Assembly: GCF_008271695.1 (NCBI RefSeq)
Contig: NZ_VKKY01000001.1
Span: 1,978,589 to 2,042,588 of the forward strand
Reading direction: 5' to 3'
Length of the DNA: 64,000 bases
Source of the DNA: Rufibacter hautae
GTDB lineage: Bacteria > Bacteroidota > Bacteroidia > Cytophagales > Hymenobacteraceae
The notes under the pieces are model-generated. The model had not been told where the DNA came from, ran no database searches, and saw only the letters and a program-made list of their open reading frames with translations. Positions 57,928 through 64,000 of this stretch are shown piece after piece; positions within the stretch are counted from its first letter, which is position 1; every line of letters starts with the position of its first letter. A program made the position numbers and the translations under genes.

Positions 57928-58338
57928 TTACTTTCTCCCTTCCTTCACCACCTCCATCTGCACCGGTACAACACCGCTTTTCTCCATATCCAGCTTGCGA
58001 GCCGCCGATTTAGACAAATCGATGATGCGGCCGGGAGCGAATGGGCCGCGGTCGGTGATGCGCACTTTCACGGAACGTCCGTTCTGCGGATTCGTTACTT
58101 TCACCTTGGTCCCGAAGGGCAGTTTCTTGTGGGCAGCCGTGCGTTTGCCGGGTTTATAGCGGTCACCGTTGGCCATTTTGTTTCCCCTTAGTTTATCTGA
58201 GTAATAAGAGGCTTTGCCTTTCTCTGTGTAGCCCCGCTCCCCAAAAGACGGAGCCTTGGTGGTGCAGTTGGTGGTGAGCAAAGCCAATAAAAGTAAAATG
58301 CAGAGAGGGCGGGGGAATAAAAGGGTAAGCTTAGGCAT
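57928..58338 (-). CDS. rlpA: RlpA-like lipoprotein
   Basis: 136 residues from the ATG at 58338, giving a signal ending LLTTNC (Cys25). The double-psi beta-barrel core is ASYYSDKLRGNKMANGDRYKPGKRTAAHKKLPFGTKVKVTNPQNGRSVKVRITDRGPFAPGRIIDLSKSAARKLDM, the RlpA signature with the Asp of TDRGP. No C-terminal SPOR domain, so it is the short form. RlpA proteins act in septum peptidoglycan processing. The gene overlaps the hydrolase upstream by 8 bp. Confidence 0.88.
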   Translation of the reverse strand: MPKLTLLFPRPLCILLLLALLTTNCTTKAPSFGERGYTEKGKASYYSDKLRGNKMANGDRYKPGKRTAAHKKLPFGTKVKVTNPQNGRSVKVRITDRGPFAPGRIIDLSKSAARKLDMEKSGVVPVQMEVVKEGRK

Positions 58339-59023
58339 AGGAGAAGAAATGTTGTAAAGCACTGGCCAGCAGCGGCCAGTTAAGTTGTTCCAGCGGATGT
58401 TTGGTGTTGGGTACCACATGCAGCTGGCCTTTGGGCAACTGCCGGTAAGCGGCCAAGGCTTCTTCCACGGAAACCATCTGGTCTTTGTCGCCAACGGCTA
58501 CGCAAACAGGAACGCTGATCTGGGCTAATTCTTGCGCAGAGAGCAAAGGCGTTTGGCCCAGTTGCAGCATCAGGTCTGCGGTGTGGCGCAGCAGTTGCGC
58601 CCAATCCTGCGGGGCATGGCGCTGTTGGAGAATCTGGGCAAAAGCCGGTACTTTCTCAGAAATGACTTCGGGGCGGAGTTTGGCGGTTTCCCCTTGGGCG
58701 GTTTCCGGAGTCCAATTGAATTTGGTGCCGAGGGTAAAGATGCTGGCGAAGCGGTCTGGTCTCTGCCGAGCCGCCTCCAAGGCAACGTAGCCGCCCATGC
58801 TGTAGCCAAACACCTGCACGGGCGGCAGGTCTTGTTCCTCTAACCAGGTAAGCAGTTGTTGAACGAAGTACGCGATGGTGAACGGGCCATTGGGGAAAGG
58901 TTCTCCGCCGTGGCCGGCCAAGTTCAAAGCGTACACCGGCACCTGCTTAGGAAGCAGCGGCAGCAGCGGCTCAAACTGGCTTTTGGCCCCTAAAGCGCCG
59001 TGTAACAAAAGCAGTGGTTCCAT
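58331..59023 (-). CDS. Alpha/beta hydrolase
   Basis: 230 residues. LLLLHGALGAKSQFEPLLPLLPKQVPVYALNLAGHGGEPFP has the oxyanion-hole HG. VFGYSMGGYVALEAARQ is the nucleophile elbow (Ser of GYSMGG), AVGDKDQMVSVEEA the acid and NTKHPLEQLNWP the His. Closest in style to menaquinone-pathway-like or carboxylesterase-like hydrolases, substrate unknown. It is coupled to rlpA by an 8-bp overlap. Confidence 0.88.
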   Translation of the reverse strand: MEPLLLLHGALGAKSQFEPLLPLLPKQVPVYALNLAGHGGEPFPNGPFTIAYFVQQLLTWLEEQDLPPVQVFGYSMGGYVALEAARQRPDRFASIFTLGTKFNWTPETAQGETAKLRPEVISEKVPAFAQILQQRHAPQDWAQLLRHTADLMLQLGQTPLLSAQELAQISVPVCVAVGDKDQMVSVEEALAAYRQLPKGQLHVVPNTKHPLEQLNWPLLASALQHFFSYA

Positions 59024-59065
59024 GCTGTAAGGTAAGCGTTCTGAAGGATTCTAACCAAACGTTTC

Positions 59066-59101
59066 GTTTTACCCCTGATTTTAGGAAAATGCCCGCGAAA
59101 C
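59066..59101 (-). repeat. Dispersed palindrome, copy 18 (reverse)
   Basis: GTTTTACCCCTG, core ATTTTAGGAAAAT, arm GCCCGCGAAAC; between two minus-strand genes and in their orientation. Confidence 0.55.
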
Positions 59102-59154
59102 AGGTCCTGTGGGTTGTCGCTCAGGCTGCTTTCCCAAGTGATGACTTCTTTGGA

Positions 59155-59589
59155 CTAGCCCAAAATCTTCAGTAAGTGGAAGCCTTTGATCACGAAGCCT
59201 TCCCGGAGGTAGAATTTATGGGCGGCGTTGTTGCCTACGTAGGCATCCAGCATCAAGGTCTCGCATTGGTTTTTGGTGGCCTCGGCGGTGAGCCAGTCTA
59301 CCAGCAGTTTGCCTATGCCTTGAGAGCGGTACTGCTCATCCACCACAAAGTTGTCTATCTCCAGGTACTTGCCGCTGTACAGTTTGGTGCCTATCCAGTA
59401 CCCCGAGAGCCCCAGGCAGGTATCCCCATCAAAAACGCCTACCATGCGGTATTGCTGGGGCAACATAAGCCGTAACAGGGTTTCATAGCGCTCTGGCTCC
59501 ATGTTGGGGTTCAGGTACTGGATCAAGGGGAACTGCTGCAGCATCTCAGCCAACTCAGATATCTGCCTTATTTGGAAAGGTGTAGCCAT
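59155..59589 (-). CDS. GNAT-family N-acetyltransferase
   Basis: 144 residues, single GNAT domain. YRMVGVFDGDTCLGLSGYWIGTKLYSGKYLEIDNFVVDEQYRSQGIGKLLVDWLTAEATK contains the acetyl-CoA motif A (R-S-Q-G-I-G-K), and AHKFYLREGFVIKGFHLLK is the C-terminal motif B. Substrate unknown. The ATG at 59589 is the only likely start. Confidence 0.9.
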   Translation of the reverse strand: MATPFQIRQISELAEMLQQFPLIQYLNPNMEPERYETLLRLMLPQQYRMVGVFDGDTCLGLSGYWIGTKLYSGKYLEIDNFVVDEQYRSQGIGKLLVDWLTAEATKNQCETLMLDAYVGNNAAHKFYLREGFVIKGFHLLKILG

Positions 59590-60360
59590 GGGGTCTTCAT
59601 CTAAGCCTCAAAAATAGGAAGTGCATGGCAGGGGTAAAACAAATGCTAACAAAATGTTAAAGAATGCCCCTTTAATTCTGATAAAGTTAAATATCTGTTA
59701 ATTAGGGTTTATGCGCTGGTTTTTAGAAAATAGCCCTTCTATATTTGATGCGTTGATGACCCGTAAATAGAAGTCAAATTTTCTGAAAATAGCAGGTAAT
59801 TAAGGGCTGTTATTCTTGCTGCTAGTAAATGTAGATACATGACTTCACTTGTTGCTTTAAATGTTTAAAAAATAATTTTCTGTCTGCATGCAGACTTTCT
59901 GAATTAATAAGGATGTGCTTTTTAAATTATTCTGGTAGCGCAGCGTGCAAAAAGTGTCCGATTTTAAATAGTGTTGTGTCCGGCATCGCACATTGTAGAC
60001 AGGGGTAAAGAGTTAAAATGCTGTAAATCAGTTATTTAATAAAGTGGCATGTAACTTGTAAACCTTTATTAGGAACCAGTGAATGACCTTTGGGTGGATC
60101 AAATACAGGATTGTTGAGAGGATAAATTCAAGCTGAAATAAAAAGAAAAAAAATTATCATCCGCAAGCAACCTTCTTTTAGATTCTGCATCTATTAGAAT
60201 ATAACACAAAAACATAGAAAACATACATTGTTAAAATAGGCATTTTTTATGCCCTGGATCTTTACGTCCTTTTCCCTAATAAAAGGTGTTTGTTTAAGTC
60301 AAAAAATGAAAAGTATTAAGGTTTGTTATTAACAGTTTAACTCATTTAAAAGAAATAATT
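59590..60360. other. Long AT-rich region without a gene (770 bp)
   Basis: Divergent spacer between the GNAT gene and the SH3 gene. Very AT-rich, with palindrome-family remnants (GGTTTTTAGAAAATAGCCC near 59715, AATTTTCTGAAAATAGC near 59773), and a small hairpin GGCAT-TTTTT-ATGCC (60239-60253) about 110 bp before the SH3 gene. No open frame with protein character. It may hold a long leader or a small RNA; nothing proves either. Confidence 0.45.
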
Positions 60361-60675
60361 ATGAAACGTTTATTATTCATTCTCGCCCTCGTTTGCATGC
60401 AAGTAGTAACATCTTTCGCCCAAGGTCCTACCAGCCGGGTGAATACAGAGAAAGTTAAGATGTACCGTCAGCCTGCCATTGGCGGCGAGGTGATGCGTTT
60501 GTTGGGCTCTGAAGACGAGATCATCGTCATGCGGAAACAAAACCATGAATGGTCTCTAGTGCAGATTGACGGAGAGGCAGGCTATGTCCTGAACACCTAT
60601 CTAAAGGCCAAAAAAGCCAAAAAGGCCACTGCCGCTAAAACACCTGTCGCCCCCAATAAAAGCGCCAAGCTCTAA
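60361..60675 (+). CDS. Small SH3-domain exported protein
   Basis: 104 residues, signal peptide ending TSFAQ. One bacterial SH3 domain (about 25-82): SRVNTEKVKMYRQPAIGGEVMRLLGSEDEIIVMRKQNHEWSLVQIDGEAGYVLNTYLKA. The tail is Lys/Ala/Pro-rich (AKKAKKATAAKTPVAPNKSAKL), likely disordered and wall-binding. Function unknown, perhaps peptidoglycan-binding. The long AT-rich leader suggests regulated expression. Confidence 0.85.
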   Translation: MKRLLFILALVCMQVVTSFAQGPTSRVNTEKVKMYRQPAIGGEVMRLLGSEDEIIVMRKQNHEWSLVQIDGEAGYVLNTYLKAKKAKKATAAKTPVAPNKSAKL

Positions 60676-60719
60676 GCCGCAAAGATGAGGGTCGGGGCAG
60701 CTTCCGGCTCCAACCCGTA

Positions 60720-60763
60720 AAAAGCAGAGGGCCCACTCAACGTTGAGTGGGCCCTCTGCTTTT
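60720..60763. terminator. Perfect 44-bp palindrome terminator
   Basis: 60720-60763 is a perfect palindrome without a spacer (outer AAAAGCAGAGGGCCCACTC), centred on AACGTT. It separates the convergent SH3 gene and the gene at 60780. Confidence 0.8.
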
Positions 60764-60779
60764 ATAGAGCACTTAGCCT

Positions 60780-61550
60780 CTATTCTTTTGGAGTGTAGTT
60801 GTAGATGTCAATGGCCTCGGCGAGCTGGTCTTTTTTCACGAGGCGCAGGAGCTGCGGAATTAAGGAAACCCCTGCCCCGATGAGCAGCAAAGGAGATATC
60901 TTGCCGCTGCTAGACCCGCCCCGGAACTGCTGCGTAACGCCAGCCACCATTAAGCCCGCACCCGCCACGTAAATACCCGTCTGTATGTTCTGCCCGCGTT
61001 TGTAGTCCTGCAGGCTTTCCACGCTGCCAGGGTTGTCAGAAAGAGCGGTGCGTAGGTTTTTATAAGTGAGAGGCTGCAAAGGCTCATTCTCCTTCTGGAA
61101 ATAGTACACGCGGCGCTGGGTTGGGTAACCGTAACCTCCCATTCCGTATCCGCCCATGCCGTACCCTCCGTAGCCGCCATACCCTACGCCAATGCCGGGG
61201 CCATAGGAGTTATAGTCGGTGCGGTACACAAAGTACGTAGACACGCGCCCGGCCTGTTCGCGCTGGGCGAAGTTACTGAAGCGCCGTCCGGCGTCAACGC
61301 GGGCAAAGAAACCTTCCTGGCTCTGGAAATACTTCACCGTTTCCGGGGCATATTTGAGAGAATCGTCTAAAAGGAAGAAGTTCTGTTTAAAGACAGGGCT
61401 CTTGAACTGGAGCCGGCTTGCGTACACGCGTTGCCCGTTGTGCAATTCTATAAAGTAAGGTTGCCCCGAGGTGGTGCCATTGATTTGAGCCCAACCACTT
61501 TGTGCCCCCATCCAGCAAAGGAAAACCAGTAAATATAATTTTTTTATCAT
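60780..61550 (-). CDS. Gly/Tyr-rich envelope protein, unknown
   Basis: 256 residues from the ATG at 61550 (signal peptide ending GAQSGWAQ). An N-terminal beta part (QPYFIELHNGQRVYASRLQFKSPVFKQNFFLLDD) is followed by a low-complexity stretch of GGYGGYGMGGYG type (about 125-145), then LQPLTYKNLRTALSDNPGSVESLQDYKRGQN. A membrane-like segment comes next (TGIYVAGAGLMVAGVT) and another (ISPLLLIGAGVSLIPQLLRLV). No family I recognise; probably an envelope-associated protein. Confidence 0.7.
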   Translation of the reverse strand: MIKKLYLLVFLCWMGAQSGWAQINGTTSGQPYFIELHNGQRVYASRLQFKSPVFKQNFFLLDDSLKYAPETVKYFQSQEGFFARVDAGRRFSNFAQREQAGRVSTYFVYRTDYNSYGPGIGVGYGGYGGYGMGGYGMGGYGYPTQRRVYYFQKENEPLQPLTYKNLRTALSDNPGSVESLQDYKRGQNIQTGIYVAGAGLMVAGVTQQFRGGSSSGKISPLLLIGAGVSLIPQLLRLVKKDQLAEAIDIYNYTPKE

Positions 61551-61710
61551 AGCAAAAAGTAAACGAAAAAAGTGGACACTGTATGATAAAGCTAAATAAA
61601 AAAAGGCAAAAAGGCCCTGTAAATTGGAAGAAGCGGCCGTAAAGCGCAACAGCAGGCAGAAAACCAAGTAAAAGAAAGAAGCCTTATGTTTTACTTAACC
61701 TGATTCTACT

Positions 61711-61944
61711 ATGTTCATTGCATTGTGTATTTTATTGATCATCGCTTTGTTTGTCACCGTGTATTACATACGTGCGAACAAGGCGGGCGCTTCCGCGGAA
61801 GGAACCACTACCCGCCTCTCGGGCGGCGGATCTAACGCTCCAGCCACTCCGGGCCAGACTTCCAGAAGTTCCTTCAACCCGGGCAGTATCCCAGACAGCG
61901 CCGGAAACGGCAACGCCGCTATGAGCTCCGGCAAGCAAGGCTAG
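61711..61944 (+). CDS. Small single-pass membrane protein, unknown
   Basis: 77 residues: a hydrophobic helix (MFIALCILLIIALFVTVYYI) followed by a Ser/Gly/Pro-rich polar tail. The composition and start context look real, but no family is recognised and no function can be given. It is followed by a hairpin terminator, which supports it being a gene. Confidence 0.55.
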   Translation: MFIALCILLIIALFVTVYYIRANKAGASAEGTTTRLSGGGSNAPATPGQTSRSSFNPGSIPDSAGNGNAAMSSGKQG

Positions 61945-61964
61945 TTTGCTTGCACCTGATAGAT

Positions 61965-62000
61965 AACAGAAAGGCACCACACTAGTGGTGCCTTTCTGTT
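61965..62000. terminator. Terminator between convergent genes
   Basis: AACAGAAAGGCACCAC (61965-61980) pairs over ACTA with 61985-62000, a 16-bp perfect stem. Confidence 0.75.
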
Positions 62001-62022
62001 TGCGGGTCTTGCAAAAGCCTTC

Positions 62023-62580
62023 TTATTTGTTGCCGTTTTCAGTGGCCATGGAAGCCTGCTTTTTGCGGGAAGAAGTGTTCCCTTTGGCGTCTGCTCCCTG
62101 GTTATCGGCGTTTTGCTCTATCTGGATAGGCTGGTTACTGCCTTCGCGTACCTCAATGCGGTGGCGGGCAGTTTTCTGCTCGTCTTTAGGCACCCGCACG
62201 TGCAGGATACCGTTTTCAAACACCGCCTCAATGTTTTCTGGTCTCACGGTGTCTGGGAACTGGAAAGACCGGCTGAATGACCCGTATTGGCTTTCTACCA
62301 GGTGGTAGCGCTTGTCTTTCTGCTCCTTGTTGAAGCGCCGCTCGCCAGAGATGGTAAGTCTGCCTTGTTGGTAGTCAAGGTGGATGTCTTCCTTCTTGAG
62401 TCCGGGCAGGGCCATCTCCACTTCATACCCTTTCTCGGTTTCACAGGTGTCTACCTGCGGGCTGAAACTATTCAGCCGCTCGCGGCTATTCACAGAATCA
62501 TTAAAGAATCGGTCCAGCATGCTGCTGAAGGTCTGCGGCATCATGTCGTCAAAGCCGCTTCCAAAACGTTGAATGGCCAT
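62023..62580 (-). CDS. Small heat-shock protein (Hsp20/alpha-crystallin)
   Basis: 185 residues. N-terminal Phe-rich head (GSGFDDMMPQTFSSMLDRFFND), then the alpha-crystallin domain: PQVDTCETEKGYEVEMALPGLKKEDIHLDYQQGRLTISGERRF, FSRSFQFPDTVRPENIEAVFENGILHVRVPKDE with the IxV-like LHVRVPK strand. The C-terminal tail is longer than usual and Gln/Asn/Lys-rich. An ATP-independent chaperone; a second relative lies 148 bp upstream. Confidence 0.95.
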   Translation of the reverse strand: MAIQRFGSGFDDMMPQTFSSMLDRFFNDSVNSRERLNSFSPQVDTCETEKGYEVEMALPGLKKEDIHLDYQQGRLTISGERRFNKEQKDKRYHLVESQYGSFSRSFQFPDTVRPENIEAVFENGILHVRVPKDEQKTARHRIEVREGSNQPIQIEQNADNQGADAKGNTSSRKKQASMATENGNK

Positions 62581-62657
62581 AGCTTTAAGTTCTTTAAATT
62601 GTGAAACATTGGCAGGCCAAGTGCTGCCTCTTGTAATAGCTTCCTTTCACTCACGAG

Positions 62658-62700
62658 GGCCGTTTTAAGCCGGGTTTTGGAAAAGGAGCCCCGAAACGCC
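62658..62700 (-). repeat. Dispersed palindrome, copy 19 (reverse)
   Basis: GGCCGTTTTAAGCCG, core GGTTTTGGAAAAGG, arm AGCCCCGAAACGCC; lies between the two minus-strand Hsp20-like genes, in their orientation. Confidence 0.55.
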
Positions 62701-62728
62701 GTCCGGTTCTCCTTTTTATATTGAAAGT

Positions 62729-63109
62729 TTAACGTTGTTCAATCTCCAGTAATCTGGGGCCCTGCGGCAGGTACGGAATATGCACCCGCAGTTTCTTGCC
62801 TTCGTGTACCACCTGCAGATGGTTGAAATCTACATAAGGCGGTAACAGGAATTGTTGGTGGAACAGCGGCATCTGCATGGCCGGGTGCTGTTCACTCTGG
62901 TGCAAGGCCATTACGGTGAGCTGGTTTTTGTCCAGAATCACCTGGAATTGTTCGGCAGATACGCCAGGCAGTACCACCTGTAAGATCGCCTCTTTTTTAT
63001 GCTTCACCATTTTCACCTGCGGCTGCACGGTGCCTCCGCCTAAGGTGTTGGTCAGGTCTATATAATGCGCTACGTTCTTTAAGAACTTTTTATCTTTAAT
63101 CAGTTTCAT
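62729..63109 (-). CDS. Diverged Hsp20-like chaperone
   Basis: 126 residues from the ATG at 63109, preceded at 7 nt by GGAGGAGGAG, a good Shine-Dalgarno; an in-frame ATG at 63148 would add 13 residues. The core (QPQVKMVKHKKEAILQVVLPGVSAEQFQVILDKNQLTVMALHQ, then FHQQFLLPPYVDFNHLQVVHEGKKLRVHIPYLP) fits the alpha-crystallin beta-sandwich but is diverged and lacks a long tail. It presumably partners or competes with the neighbouring Hsp20. Confidence 0.7.
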   Translation of the reverse strand: MKLIKDKKFLKNVAHYIDLTNTLGGGTVQPQVKMVKHKKEAILQVVLPGVSAEQFQVILDKNQLTVMALHQSEQHPAMQMPLFHQQFLLPPYVDFNHLQVVHEGKKLRVHIPYLPQGPRLLEIEQR

Positions 63110-63148
63110 CTGCTTCTCCTCCTCCGGTCGATGTTTTCTAGGAGGCAT

Positions 63149-63662
63149 ATTGCAAACGGCATACCAATGCTTTCAGAAGGCCTTTTAGAGCAGTGTTAAG
63201 ACATAATGGCAACCGGCGAAACGCAAAAGACGTAATTTTGGCAGGTTTTTAAAGCCGTTAAAAGGCAGCAAATCAGAACCGCTTCAAGATGCCCGCAAAA
63301 AGTAAAAATAATGCCCTGGTTAGAAGAAAAGACCGTATTTAACCGTCTTTTGGCGGTATATCTACGTACAGTTTCTATAGTGTCATATGGCCGGAGGGTA
63401 GCTAGAAAGCAGCTATAGGCTAGCGGAGAAGTAAAAGTATACTGTGCAACGATTGCTCTGCTGCAACCAACCCCTCAAGAAAAGCCAAGGTGACAAGGCG
63501 GGCATGGGTCCTGTAGAAATGAGGTGTTCAAGCGAATACCCGGGCACAGGTGTTAAGAAGAGGTAAATTGGAGGAAATATTTCACCAGATAGCCAGATAG
63601 GGAGCGGGACAAATGTAACCGGAGTTGTCTTGCCCTATGGAGGCTGTGCTATGACAGGCGCA
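63149..63662. other. Intergenic region before the right-edge gene
   Basis: About 510 bp divergent spacer. Only a weak palindrome remnant (AGGTTTTTAAAGCCG, near 63244) and scattered AT-rich stretches are visible. No gene seen. Confidence 0.4.
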
Positions 63663-64000
63663 ATGCGAAAGATCTATTATCAAACCACCGGACTTACCCT
63701 AAGTTATGACGAGGACCTTGCCACGGCCTACGCCGTCTGGAATGGTTTTCTTAGTAGCCCCGAACTTAGAGAAGCTGTTCTGCAATGTCTGGAGCTGATG
63801 GAGTCAAAAGGTATCACCCGCTGGCTCGCTGATAACCGCAAGATGAAAGCCATCAGGCAGGCAGACCAGCAATGGTTTTTGAGCAACATCATCCCGCGCA
63901 TGCTGCAGAGTCCTTTGCGCCGCATGGCCACCCTGGTCTCTGAAGATATGTTCAACAAGATGGCGGTGGAGCAACTTTTGCACCGCGCCGGTGGTCTGGA
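63663..64000 (+). CDS. STAS/SpoIIAA-like-looking protein (cut by the right edge)
   Basis: The frame is open from ATG 63663 to the window end (112 codons visible); an in-frame ATG at 63651 is another possible start. The product begins MRKIYYQTTGLTLSYDEDLA, then FLSSPELREAVLQCLELMESKGITRWLADNRKMKAIRQADQQWFLSNIIPRMLQS, LRRMATLVSEDMFNKMAVEQLL. The AD-N-R-K-M, D-x-x-W and RRMAxLVSEDMF elements are known to me from small Hymenobacter-type proteins with a STAS/SpoIIAA-like fold. Function unknown; C-terminus missing. Confidence 0.6.
   Translation, partial: MRKIYYQTTGLTLSYDEDLATAYAVWNGFLSSPELREAVLQCLELMESKGITRWLADNRKMKAIRQADQQWFLSNIIPRMLQSPLRRMATLVSEDMFNKMAVEQLLHRAGGL

Noticed and set aside
57531..58013. 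Plus-strand 160-codon ORF
   Set aside because: It crosses a repeat block and runs antisense into rlpA.
1..64000. CRISPR array, tRNA, rRNA, transposase or phage genes
   Set aside because: No regularly spaced repeats, no tRNA- or rRNA-like stretches and no transposase or phage protein seen. The repeats present are dispersed.

Overview
The window is chromosomal DNA from a member of the Bacteroidota, most likely order Cytophagales, family Hymenobacteraceae (a Rufibacter/Hymenobacter/Pontibacter-like organism; the genus is a guess). The signs are type IX secretion C-terminal sorting domains on three secreted proteins (one of them broken), lipoproteins whose mature ends begin with Ser/Asp/Glu-rich export signals, a CarboxypepD_reg-type TonB-dependent receptor, families found mainly in this phylum (DUF4159, DUF3667, head-GIN, 2TM), weak Shine-Dalgarno signals, promoters resembling the TTTG / TAnnTTTG type, TTG starts and moderate GC. 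I see no rRNA, tRNA, CRISPR array, transposase or prophage. The window is an ordinary chromosome segment unusually rich in dispersed intergenic repeats.

Layout. 1-9 kb: a partial 2TM protein, polA, two small lipocalin-like lipoproteins, an operon of a FadL-type outer membrane transporter with a GDSL-esterase lipoprotein, and a thioredoxin-reductase-like flavoprotein. 9-12 kb: tandem paralogues of a T9SS-secreted protein; the first is broken by one in-frame TGA where the second has Trp. 12-18 kb: cyanophycinase, a persulfide-dioxygenase-like MBL/rhodanese protein, a DUF481 barrel protein, arfB and two envelope proteins. 18-26 kb: a BlaI/BlaR1-like pair behind three palindromic operators, then small envelope or uncharacterised genes. 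26-36 kb: a large S8 protease carrying SLH-like and T9SS modules, then TldD, TldE, DUF4159, an NTR-like lipoprotein, MoxR and DUF58, a layout suggesting a protease/chaperone module. 36-46 kb: an M16 protease pair with one catalytically dead partner, a Spy-like protein, a penicillin-acylase-family hydrolase, an EreA/ChaN-like protein and an EamA transporter. 46-54 kb: ECF sigma factor, anti-sigma-like HEAT protein and two DUF4097 proteins in an operon, a TonB-dependent receptor and nagA. 54-64 kb: an M13 peptidase, pfkB, rlpA with an alpha/beta hydrolase, GNAT, SH3 and Gly-Tyr-rich envelope proteins, two Hsp20-like chaperones and a partial gene at the right edge.

The strongest unexplained signal lies between genes. 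A degenerate palindrome of about 36-45 bp (outer arms GTTTTAGGCCTG and CAGGCCTAAAAC around a core like TTTTCCTGAAAA) occurs roughly 25 times, in nearly every longer intergenic gap. Some copies have grown into strong terminator-like hairpins with different arms but the same kind of core, and most copies face the same way as the neighbouring genes. At least four other repeat families share the gaps: a CGTGCGGACACGAGCT...CTCGCGCCAGCG hairpin, a TTGCAAACT...GGTCCAAGTCACAGACTTG unit, an element with perfect 29-bp inverted ends, and inverted repeats built on GAAAGGATCTTGT.
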